A stretch of 64,000 bases of DNA from Methanoculleus sp. UBA430 (GTDB taxonomy: Archaea > Halobacteriota > Methanomicrobia > Methanomicrobiales > Methanoculleaceae), in contig NZ_DAXW01000011.1 in assembly GCF_002506585.1 (NCBI RefSeq), positions 6,222 to 70,221 of the forward strand. Direction: 5' to 3'. The translations under genes and the position numbers were made by a program. Positions 44,646 through 52,230 of the stretch are shown piece after piece (positions within the stretch are counted from its first letter, which is position 1; every line of letters begins with the position of its first letter). Below the pieces are notes generated by a model, which saw nothing but the letters and a program-made list of their open reading frames with translations, was not told the DNA's origin and ran no database searches.

Positions 44646-45240
44646 ATTACCATCCCTCTGAAACCTCTCTGTCGAGATGCAGGGTACCGCCGGGAGAAGG
44701 ATTACCAGTATTCGTCCTCTGTACTCTCCCAGAGAGATCAATGGTGTTCGTAATGTATAACAGGTTACATCACAATATATGTGTTTCATTTTTTTTTCCG
44801 TGAATGACATCGCCCAATTCAGAAAAATTTATCAGAAATATTTCATTTCGCTGTCCTCGCTATCCAGGAGTTCCTTAAACGATCAGAAAGGGATAACCAG
44901 ACGCAGTCATTGCCATGACATCGAGGGGCTCTCTCCTGCCCGGGTACCCCCCCGGAGACGGAGGGAGTCACGTATATATACTCTCCCTTCTATCACGCCG
45001 CGGCATGGGATCACCGATACCGCGGATGCTTCACCCTACACCACCTGCAGGCAGATTGTCTCTCTTGAGAACGGTCAACGAAAGATGCGTATACGCGGCG
45101 CGGCGAACTTCTTCGGGAACAGTACGTTCACCACTCACCTGTCGCTGAACGGTCACGCGCGGGACCTTGGTCGCCATGCACATGGCCCTCCCCCGGAAGA
45201 GAGACGGAGAGCCGATCAACAGTTGAGGAAGGTGAAACGT
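44646..45240. promoter_or_regulatory. Long divergent regulatory region
   Basis: This 595-bp region is clearly AT-richer than its surroundings between 44740 and 44890. For the leftward kinase, GTTATACATT (44752-44761) or CACATATATTGTG (44771-44783) on the minus strand can serve as TATA box. For the rightward secreted protein, GTATATATAC at 44972-44981 is a strong TATA box, which would give a leader of about 235 nt. A run of ten T lies near 44788. Two CCGCGG hexamers (44999-45004, 45024-45029) lie near the predicted initiation site. No small gene was recognised. Confidence 0.45.
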
Positions 45241-46815
45241 ATGAGCAGTATCGTTTTCAGGGCGATGACCGTCGCTATCATCGTCATCGCCGTCATCTGT
45301 GCGACGGGACTCGCGTCGGCACAGGTCATCTCCCCCGTGCAGCCCGATCAGCCGACATTGGTAGCACCGCCGGAACCACCAACGCCGACACCGTCGCCGA
45401 CGCGACTGCCGGTAGTCGGCATTACGGAGCGGCCTCCAGCCCAACTTCCGACGGATCCAACGGTCGGACCTACGCAACTGCCGATGGAACCGACGGTTAC
45501 CCCAACTCCCCCAGCTCCCCCAACGGCCCCGACGACCGGGCCCACGCAATCGCCGACGACCGGGCCTCCGCAATCGCCGACGACCGGGCCTCCCCGGCCG
45601 CCGGCGGTGCAGCCCACCCGGACCCCGGAGAGCGCCCCGGCAGGTGACGAGATACAGGTTACAAGCGGACCCGGAGATAAGCTGTTTCCGGTGGTATCCG
45701 GGAACAGCATCGTCTGGTACGACGACAGGTCTGCCTCGGTGCAACTCTACGACATCCCATCGGGAAACACTTCAACCCTGTCCGGTTCGACGTCGACTCC
45801 TATCGGCCTGTCGTATGAACTTGCCATCGCCGGGAACAACGTCGTCTGGACAGGAGTAGACCCGCAGGCGGAATCAGATATCGTCTTCCTCTATGACATC
45901 GCCTCAGGCAGACTGCAGCAGGTGACAGACGGCTCAGGAGCGCCCGGATACCCGGGTGTTTCGGAAGAGTTCGTTGTCTGGATAGATGGAGACGAACTGG
46001 GCGATGTCTACCTCTACGAGATTACAAGCGGGAACATCACGCAGGTGACGGACGATCCGTATGAGCAACTCCTGGCCGATGCCGGGGGGAACACGATGGT
46101 CTGGGCGGATAATGAGACCGAGGGAGGAGACCTTGACATCGCCGTGGCGTCCCCGGATCTGCCGATGATAAGACTTCTGGGGGATGACGGTGACGATAGT
46201 TATCCTGATGTGTCGAGCGACGGCACCCGCATCGCCTGGATCAACGCCCGCGGCAACCAGACGGCCGTATACCTCTACGACCTGTCGACGGAGAACATCA
46301 CGCAGGTGACCGATGAATCCGCAAGCCCCGATGCGGTCGCGGTCGACGGGAACTACGTGGTCTACTCGGACTGGCGGAACGGAAACCTTGACATCTACCT
46401 CTACGATATCAGCACCGGGATGGAGACGCCGATCACACAGGACCCGTATTACCAGTCTCTCCCGGAGATCTCCGGTGGCGTGGTCGTCTGGATGGGCAAC
46501 AACACCGGGTGGTGGGACATCTATACCCGGGAGGTGCCCGGGGGGTCGCCGCCTGCTCCGGGACAGACCACGCCCGTACAACCCACCCCGATACAGACTC
46601 CTCCACCGCAGCCGGATCAGATACAGCCCGGTCCGATACAGACATCGTCACCGGGTTCGGGCAACGCTCCCACCATGACCGCCGTCCTCCAGTGGCAGGG
46701 AGACCCGTCGCTGCCGGGGTGGACGGTAGCCGGGAACCCCGCTCGCGGGTTGACAGCCTGCGTGAATCCCGACGAACCTGACGCTATCGCGGTAAAGACC
46801 GCTGACGGCAGGTGA
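45241..46815 (+). CDS. Secreted protein with Pro/Thr-rich linker and TolB-like beta-propeller
   Basis: The 524-residue protein has a signal peptide (AMTVAIIVIAVICATGLASA, cleavage expected near residue 28), then about 110 residues rich in Pro and Thr, including two SPTTGPP units. A beta-propeller follows, built from repeats of the form VxWxDxRxxxxxxLYxYDLxSGxxxQVTDD, about six blades (residues 140-440), as in surface TolB/WD40-like proteins of methanogens. A second Pro-rich stretch and a terminal domain (LQWQGDPSLPGW) end it. No anchor is seen. It is probably a cell-surface or extracellular protein of unknown ligand. GAGGAAGG precedes the ATG. Confidence 0.8.
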   Translation: MSSIVFRAMTVAIIVIAVICATGLASAQVISPVQPDQPTLVAPPEPPTPTPSPTRLPVVGITERPPAQLPTDPTVGPTQLPMEPTVTPTPPAPPTAPTTGPTQSPTTGPPQSPTTGPPRPPAVQPTRTPESAPAGDEIQVTSGPGDKLFPVVSGNSIVWYDDRSASVQLYDIPSGNTSTLSGSTSTPIGLSYELAIAGNNVVWTGVDPQAESDIVFLYDIASGRLQQVTDGSGAPGYPGVSEEFVVWIDGDELGDVYLYEITSGNITQVTDDPYEQLLADAGGNTMVWADNETEGGDLDIAVASPDLPMIRLLGDDGDDSYPDVSSDGTRIAWINARGNQTAVYLYDLSTENITQVTDESASPDAVAVDGNYVVYSDWRNGNLDIYLYDISTGMETPITQDPYYQSLPEISGGVVVWMGNNTGWWDIYTREVPGGSPPAPGQTTPVQPTPIQTPPPQPDQIQPGPIQTSSPGSGNAPTMTAVLQWQGDPSLPGWTVAGNPARGLTACVNPDEPDAIAVKTADGR

Positions 46816-47006
46816 TACGGGCACATCATAAGCACCGGCTGCCCCACAGCGGTGCAGGTCCGATCCCGGTGCCGGGACGGACCCGCATCCCCTCCCCGGC
46901 CCGGATTGCGTCATCGGGAACGCCGTATCCCCCTGGCGGAGAGGCTGACCCCCGGGCCCGGCATCGCTGCCCGGGGCCGTCCGGAGAAGTAGAGGGGTCG
47001 GGCGGT

Positions 47007-48686
47007 TCACCCCGCACCGGGATCGATCATGGCGTTGATCGCGGCACCCGGGGGAACCATGGGAAAGACGTTCTCCTCCCGCTCGATCCTGAAATCGACG
47101 AGGTAGGGGCCGGCATGCTCGAGTGCGTGTGAAAGCGCACTCTTCACCTCCTCACCGGCCAGAACGGTCTCGCCCTCGATGCCGTAGGCCCGGGCAACCT
47201 TCGCGAAATCCACCGGCGGAAGATCGGTACAGGCATATCGGCGGTCGTAGAAGAGTTCCTGCCACTGCCGGACCATGCCGAGGTAGCAGTTGTTCAGGAC
47301 CAGGATCTTGAGGGGGATGGCGTACTGGGCGATCGTGCCGAGCTCCTGGATGTTCATCTGGAGGCTGCCGTCGCCGGCGACAAGACAGACCGTCTCGTCC
47401 GGGCGGGCGAAGTGCGCTCCCATCGCCGCGGGAAGGCCGTAGCCCATCGTCCCCAGGCCGCCCGACGATATCCACGACCGGGGCCGCCGGAAACAGTAGT
47501 GCTGCGCCGTCCACATCTGGTTCTGGCCGACCTCGGTCGCGATGATCCCGGCGCCGGCAAGAAGCGAGCAGAGATCCCTGATGATCTGCTGCGGGTGGAG
47601 GCCGTCGCCGGCAGGAGAGCGGAGGGGGCGTTCCCTCTTTTCCCCCGCAATCCGGCGAAGCCAGGCATCGTGTCCCCCGCGTTTCCGCAGGCTCCCGACA
47701 ATCTCCGCGAGGACGGCCTTCGCGTCGCCGACGATGGGGATATCGACAGGCTTGTTCTTCCCGATCTCGGCCGGGTCGATGTCGATCTGCACGACCGTTG
47801 CACCGGGCGCGAAGGTCTCGATCCGCCCGGTGACCCGGTCGTCGAACCGTGCGCCGACGGCGAAGAGGAGGTCGCACTCCGTGAGCGCGGTGTTCGCGTA
47901 TCTCGTCCCGTGCATCCCGGGCATGCCGAGGTTGAGCGGGTGGTCGCCGGGAATGAGCCCGAGCCCCATCATGGTCGTCGTGACCGGGATGAGCAGGGTC
48001 TCCGCGAGCGCGACGACCTCCGCTGCGGCCCCCGAGGCCACGACCCCGCCCCCGGCGTAGATAACCGGCCGCTCGGCCGCTGTGAGCGCCGCGACGGCCT
48101 TCTCGATCTGGACCCGGTGTCCCCGGAGGACCGGGCGGCAGGCCCTCTTCGTGACCGTTCCCCGGTCTTCGCCGTCATGCTCGATCCGGGTTTCGAGAAC
48201 GTCCCGCGGCAGGTCGATGAGGACCGGGCCGCATCTCCCCGTCCGGCTGATCGAGAAGGCCTCGCGGACGATACCGGCAAGGTCCTCCGTCCGTTTGACG
48301 AGGTAGTTCTGCTTGGTGATCGGAGCGGTGATCCCGGTGATGTCCGCCTCCTGGAAGGCGTCGAGCCCCAGCGACGTCGTCGGGACCTGCCCGGTCAGCG
48401 CGACCATCGGCACCGAGTCCATGTAAGCGGTCGCGATCCCCGTGACGAGGTTGCAGGCGCCGGGGCCGGACGTCGCGAGGCAGACCCCGGTCTTCCCGCT
48501 CGCACGGGCGTAGCCGTCGGCCGCGTGCGCCGCGGCCTGCTCGTGCCGGACGAGGACGTGCCGGATGGCCGAGTCGCAGAGTTCGTCGTAGATCGAGAGG
48601 ACCGCGGCGCCGGGGTAGCCGAAGATGGTCGTCACCCCCTGTTCGGTAAGTCCGTCGAGCAGGATGCCCGCGCCGGACCGGATCAT
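47007..48686 (-). CDS. ilvB: Acetolactate synthase large subunit (TPP enzyme)
   Basis: This enzyme condenses two pyruvates, or pyruvate and 2-oxobutyrate, in branched-chain amino acid synthesis. The 559-residue protein has the N-terminal Glu of LVRHEQAAAHAADGYAR that activates TPP, SGPGACNLVTGIATAYMDS, and the C-terminal TPP-binding GDGSLQMNIQELGTIAQY followed by NNCYLGMVRQWQ. QEADITGIT matches acetolactate synthases. A regulatory small subunit (ilvN) is not adjacent. A truncated near copy lies at 50860-51421, and both share a 71-bp upstream element. Confidence 0.94.
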   Translation of the reverse strand: MIRSGAGILLDGLTEQGVTTIFGYPGAAVLSIYDELCDSAIRHVLVRHEQAAAHAADGYARASGKTGVCLATSGPGACNLVTGIATAYMDSVPMVALTGQVPTTSLGLDAFQEADITGITAPITKQNYLVKRTEDLAGIVREAFSISRTGRCGPVLIDLPRDVLETRIEHDGEDRGTVTKRACRPVLRGHRVQIEKAVAALTAAERPVIYAGGGVVASGAAAEVVALAETLLIPVTTTMMGLGLIPGDHPLNLGMPGMHGTRYANTALTECDLLFAVGARFDDRVTGRIETFAPGATVVQIDIDPAEIGKNKPVDIPIVGDAKAVLAEIVGSLRKRGGHDAWLRRIAGEKRERPLRSPAGDGLHPQQIIRDLCSLLAGAGIIATEVGQNQMWTAQHYCFRRPRSWISSGGLGTMGYGLPAAMGAHFARPDETVCLVAGDGSLQMNIQELGTIAQYAIPLKILVLNNCYLGMVRQWQELFYDRRYACTDLPPVDFAKVARAYGIEGETVLAGEEVKSALSHALEHAGPYLVDFRIEREENVFPMVPPGAAINAMIDPGAG

Positions 48687-48732
48687 GCGATCACCCGGGG
48701 CGAGCCGGCGAAAGGGTCCCGGATCGGGCGAT

Positions 48733-48753
48733 CCCCGCGATAGAAAAGCGGGG
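48733..48753. promoter_or_regulatory. Hairpin in the ilvB leader
   Basis: CCCCGC at 48733-48738 pairs with GCGGGG at 48748-48753, 47-67 nt before the ilvB start. It could shape the leader RNA or act as an attenuator-like structure; it is not shared with the truncated copy. Confidence 0.35.
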
Positions 48754-48842
48754 CAGTGCAGAGTGCAGTAAAATCGTCGTAAAAGCGTTCACGTTTCAGC
48801 GGAACAGGGTCCGGCCGATCACAAATTCTTTCCGCTGCAATA

Positions 48843-48913
48843 CAGCGGCTGTACAAAACGATCCGTCATGGTTGTCCACCACGCCGGAGTATTTGCTCTC
48901 GGGGGATATGAAT
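48843..48913. repeat. Duplicated 71-bp element upstream of ilvB (copy 1)
   Basis: This element matches 51554-51624 at 68 of 71 positions, with the first 52 identical. It lies 157-227 bp before the ilvB start on the minus strand. Weaker similarity continues between the element and the gene (for example the GTGA...TTCCGCTG/TCCGCTG region). The minus strand reads FISPE, then YSGVVDNHDGSFCTAA in the same frame in both copies, so a small protein is a possible alternative to a leader. Confidence 0.7.
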
Positions 48914-48993
48914 CCATGTCAACTGCCCCCGACACCCACAACCCGATGACCGGGACTGATTGTGCTCGCGTCCAGGGTTAGTAGTCGGACATC

Positions 48994-49239
48994 TCACCCG
49001 GTGAGTTCAACCTCGCCCGCCGCAAGGGGCCGGCAGCAGAGCCTGCCGCTGTGGACGTCCCTCATCACGGCATCGATCTTCCGGGAGACCTCTACGGTGT
49101 AATACGCCTCGTCGCAACGGTCGCAGATGAGTGCCGGGACATCCCTGATGACAATGTTCTCGTCCCCGACCTGTGCGATGAATTCGGTCTTTCCCTCGTG
49201 CAGTGTTCCTTTACAAAACGTGCACCTTTCCGGAGTCAC
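48994..49239 (-). CDS. YgiT/MqsA-type zinc-finger antitoxin-like protein
   Basis: The 81-residue protein has two CxxC pairs, CTFCKG and CDRCDE, separated by HEGKTEFIAQVGDENIVIRDVPAL, the standard layout of the YgiT-type zinc-finger domain, which forms the N-terminal half of MqsA antitoxins. No helix-turn-helix follows; the chain ends soon after the finger. GTG at 49237-49239 is chosen because GGAGGAAG lies just upstream. A DUF4258-like toxin remnant precedes it in the same frame, so this is the surviving half of a toxin-antitoxin pair. Confidence 0.75.
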   Translation of the reverse strand: MTPERCTFCKGTLHEGKTEFIAQVGDENIVIRDVPALICDRCDEAYYTVEVSRKIDAVMRDVHSGRLCCRPLAAGEVELTG

Positions 49240-49353
49240 TTTTTCTTCCTCCAAGTTCCGCGTATCGCTCCAGTGTTCATCGCCCGGTATGTTGGCGGTT
49301 ATGACCCGAAGATGGTCGTCACAGATCCCGGGTACTGCATGATATGCGTGGTC
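49240..49353 (-). pseudogene. C-terminal remnant of a DUF4258-type toxin gene
   Basis: Directly before the YgiT-like gene the minus strand reads HAYHAVPGICDD, then HLRVITANIPGDEHWSD, which is the C-terminal strand region of DUF4258 proteins (PYHAVVGICDDxLRVITVYxPD). These are RelE-like toxins often paired with YgiT antitoxins. The N-terminal two thirds are absent and sequence further upstream is unrelated. No stop separates it from the antitoxin frame, so the original boundary may have been lost. Confidence 0.6.
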
Positions 49354-49434
49354 ACATATAATCCCTTTGGCAAAAAAGGCCTCTCCGAAGGGAGATACGG
49401 ATTGAGCGAGCAAAACATCGGGATCGCTTCGGGA

Positions 49435-50529
49435 CTATCTCTTATCCTCCCTCACGGAAAACTGTTCCCGTGACAGATACACTGCAGCCTTCAATTTCTG
49501 CTCCAGCAGCTCGCGGGGCGGAAGCTCGGTAAGATATTCGGCAACGTGGATGCCCGATCGATCGAGTTCGAGGAGGCTCACCTGCTCCTGATTCGCACCC
49601 GCACAGAGGATCAGCCCGAGCGGTCGTTCTTCTCCTTTTTCTCTCTCATATTTCTCAAGCCATCGCAGGTACAGCTCCATCTGCCCTTTATACTCGGCCT
49701 TGAAATGCCCGATCTTGAGTTCTATAGCGATGAGGCGGCGAAGTTTCCGATGGAAGAAGAGCAGATCGAGATAGAAGTCCTCATTTCCGATCACCATACG
49801 TTTCTGTCGTGCAACGAAGGTAAATCCGGCGCCAAGTTCGAGCAGGAACTGCTCAATCTGCCGGAGAATGGCCGCTTCGAGATCGTTCTCACTGTATGTA
49901 TCCTCAAGCTGCAGGAAATCGAGGATGTAAGGGTCGCGGAAGACCAGATCCGGTGTCATCCGATCTTCCTCACGTAGAGCCGAGAGTTCCTGTTGTGCAA
50001 GGACCTCGGGCTTCCGGGACAGGGCAGTCCGCTCAAAGAGCATCGAGTCGATCTTCTTCTGCAGAGTCCGGGTGCTCCATCGCTCGACCCGGCACATTTC
50101 CGCGTAGAAATCACGTTTCAGGGGATCGTCGATGTAGATAATCTGCCGCAGGTGCGTCCAGCTCAGGTAGGGTGCGAAGGATCTCACGATCTGTTCATCG
50201 GGGAACACTTCGGCAAATCGAATCATATTAAAGAGGTTGCGTCTGCCGAAACCCTCCCCGAACTCACTTTTCAATTGTGCACTCAGTGCGTGCACAATCT
50301 TCTCGCCGTATTCTGCCCTCTCGTTACCGAGCACCTCCCCGCGGATCCGTCTTCCGACACGCCAGTATAGCAGTGTCAGCCCTGCATTGATGGTGGCGGC
50401 AACTGCGGATCGGGCTTCGGTGACGAGGTGCCTGATGTCGGTGATCAGTTCATCCGGAACAGGTTCAAGCCCGGATTTGGTACTCTCGCCTTTGCCGGAC
50501 GGATCTCTTTTGTGGCGCATATTCCCCAT
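49435..50529 (-). CDS. DUF1016/YhcG family PDDEXK nuclease
   Basis: The 364-residue protein has the N-terminal DUF1016 winged-helix region (LTLLYWRVGRRIRGEVL, GFGRRNLFNMIRFAEVFPD, LSWTHLRQIIYIDDPLKRDFYAEMC) and the C-terminal nuclease domain with DLVFRDPYILDFLQL, LLELGAGFTFVARQKRM, DFYLDLLFFHRKLRRLIAIELKIGHFKAEYKGQM. The catalytic D-x(n)-ExK pattern is intact. YhcG proteins are nuclease-like and often sit in mobile or defence regions. ATG 50529 is preferred because TGAGGAG precedes it; an ATG three codons later is possible. It lies between the full and the broken ilvB copies. Confidence 0.88.
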   Translation of the reverse strand: MGNMRHKRDPSGKGESTKSGLEPVPDELITDIRHLVTEARSAVAATINAGLTLLYWRVGRRIRGEVLGNERAEYGEKIVHALSAQLKSEFGEGFGRRNLFNMIRFAEVFPDEQIVRSFAPYLSWTHLRQIIYIDDPLKRDFYAEMCRVERWSTRTLQKKIDSMLFERTALSRKPEVLAQQELSALREEDRMTPDLVFRDPYILDFLQLEDTYSENDLEAAILRQIEQFLLELGAGFTFVARQKRMVIGNEDFYLDLLFFHRKLRRLIAIELKIGHFKAEYKGQMELYLRWLEKYEREKGEERPLGLILCAGANQEQVSLLELDRSGIHVAEYLTELPPRELLEQKLKAAVYLSREQFSVREDKR

Positions 50530-50859
50530 AGGTCTCCTCAAACGGCTTATTCTCTCCCTGAACGACAATATCCGCACCGATACAACAGCCTGGTGCGGAA
50601 TGTCCGGGCAATCCGAAAACTTTACCCACCGGTCGGCGCCGGTTATAGCCATCGAGTCTCCGCAGTTACGAATAGTACCATTTGAGGGTGCATACAAAAG
50701 GGTTGTCAATTTGATCTCCGGGCCGTAATGCGATGTGATCCGGCACTTTTTTCCCATGAAAATCCCCTCGGAATCGGAAACGGAGTTCAGATTGCCGTGA
50801 TCCCAAACACGACATACCTGCGGTTGTCACCCTTCGGGATTTCCATCGGTTGCGCCTGT

Positions 50860-51421
50860 GGCCGAACGCGGCCTCATGAGCGTTTCCCACCGGTTCCGGG
50901 TGCCGGCCGTCGCGCTCGATCCGGTTCGCGAGGACGTCGCGGGGAAGATCGACGAGAATCGGCCCGCACCTCCCCGTCCGGCTGACGGAAAACGCTTCCC
51001 GGACGACCCCGGCGATATCCTCCGTCCGTTTGACGAGGTAGTTCTGCCTGGTGATCGGAGCGGTGATCCCGGTGATGTCCGCCTCCTGGAAGGCGTCGAG
51101 CCCCAGCGACGTCGTCGGGACCTGGCCGGTCAGCGCGACCATCGGCACCGAGTCCATGTAAGCGGTCGCGATCCCCGTGACGAGGTTGCAGGCGCCGGGG
51201 CCGGACGTCGCGAGGCAGACCCCGGTCCTGCCGCTCGCCCGTGCGTAACCGTCGGCCGCGTGCGCTGCCGCCTGCTCGTGCCGGACGAGGACGTGCCGGA
51301 TGGCCGAGTCGCAGAGTTCGTCGTAGATCGAGAGGACCGCGGCGCCGGGATACCCGAAGATGGTCGTCACCCCCTGTTCGGTAAGTCCGTCGAGCAGGAT
51401 GCCTGCGCCGGTCTTCAGCAT
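50860..51421 (-). pseudogene. Truncated second acetolactate synthase gene
   Basis: From ATG 51421 the first about 175 residues match IlvB at 47007-48686, including LVRHEQAAAHAADGYAR and QEADITGIT. Similarity fades after PRDVLANRIERDG and the frame then reads unrelated sequence to a stop at 50666. The central TPP-binding domains are absent, so it cannot make acetolactate. Over bases 51037-51404 the DNA is roughly 96 percent identical to the full gene, but the neighbouring 100 bp are much less so. The break adjoins the DUF1016 gene. Confidence 0.85.
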
Positions 51422-51501
51422 GCGACCACCTCGGCCGGGAGACGTCCGTCTCCGGGAGGCAGGAATGTTAAAGAATAGTCGTTTGAGCGCGTCCGCTTCA
51501 G

Positions 51502-51518
51502 GTGAGCAGGCTGCTCAC
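51502..51518. promoter_or_regulatory. Inverted repeat GTGAGCA-N3-TGCTCAC in the second ilvB leader
   Basis: A perfect 7-bp dyad with a 3-nt centre lies 81-97 bp before the truncated ilvB start. The corresponding place before the full ilvB is less regular, so its meaning is uncertain. Confidence 0.35.
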
Positions 51519-51553
51519 AAACCCTCTCCGCTGTGTGCCCATCGGCACGGATG

Positions 51554-51624
51554 CAGCGGCTGTACAAAACGATCCGTCATGGTTGTCCACCACGCCGGAG
51601 TATATGCCCTCCGGGGATATGAAT
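51554..51624. repeat. Duplicated 71-bp element upstream of truncated ilvB (copy 2)
   Basis: This matches 48843-48913 at 68 of 71 positions, lying 133-203 bp before the truncated gene. The presence of the same element before both ilvB copies shows that the duplication included upstream DNA and that the element may be a leader or promoter region under selection. Confidence 0.7.
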
Positions 51625-51970
51625 GAATCGGGAGCGGCTTCGGGGGGCTGGAACCCCACGCGCCTTCGCCAGATACCCTGTGACACCCGGTCCTCCAGGA
51701 TGCGTGCAGGCCGGAGCGGCCATTCTCCGGCCGGCACAGGAGAGGACGTGCTCTGTCCGCGGAGCGGGTGTCCGCACCCGCTCTCCTACCCCATCTGCAG
51801 CCGGGGTTGCGGCCCCCGGTGAGCCCGGGAGTAGTTAAATGTGTTGGGGTCGGGGGTGTGGGATCGGGAAGGGCATGCGGGCTGCCGGGATGGGCTGGGT
51901 GGAAGTACACACCAGCGGGGTATTCGGCAAACTTCTTCATCGGGATATGCTGGTTTGTCCCTTCCGCGGC
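51625..51970. other. Gap between leader copy 2 and a gene fragment
   Basis: GC-rich sequence without a convincing gene. A leftward frame reads low-complexity Pro/Arg residues and is rejected. Confidence 0.3.
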
Positions 51971-52178
51971 CTACCCGGCGCTGCACGCCGCCTCGATGTC
52001 AGTGAGATCGTAGGCGAGGAACCCCTCCCCGCGGAGCCGGTCCTTTCCCTCGACGCCGCCCGCGATGAGGCAGAAGCGCTCGTTGGGGTAGGGATCGTGC
52101 CGGACGTGCTCCGCTTTCTGCACGAGGCGCCACCCCGTTTCGAGTTGGGCATGCCCGGTCTGGCGGTCGACGGGATCC
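51971..52178 (-). pseudogene. C-terminal fragment of an unidentified gene
   Basis: The minus strand reads DPVDRQTGHAQLETGWRLVQ, then HDPYPNERFCLIAGGVEGKD and GEGFLAYDLTDIEAAC to a TAG at 51971-51973. Codon choice and composition look like real protein, yet an in-frame TAG precedes it at once and no start codon is available. I cannot name the family. It was probably cut off by the rearrangement that placed the insertion sequence 50 bp away. Confidence 0.45.
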
Positions 52179-52207
52179 TAATCGTGATTAGTACTAATCA
52201 GGATTAG
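52178..52207. repeat. Phased array of four alternating inverted hexamers
   Basis: CTAATC at 52178, GATTAG at 52186, CTAATC at 52194 and GATTAG at 52202 follow one another with exactly 2-bp spacers, an 8-bp period. The middle pair forms the 14-bp palindrome GATTAGTACTAATC (52186-52199). The array is AT-rich within GC-rich DNA and ends 23 bp from the insertion sequence. It looks like a cooperative DNA-binding site. Confidence 0.85.
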
Positions 52208-52230
52208 TACTCAGAACTTCGACACCGGGG

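Noticed and set aside
45520..45600. CRISPR-like repetition
   Set aside because: The short repeats encode SPTTGPP units in the Pro/Thr linker of a secreted protein and are not separated by unique spacers.
51625..51970. Hypothetical genes in the GC-rich gap
   Set aside because: Frames are short, Pro/Arg-rich and mutually overlapping, with no start signal.
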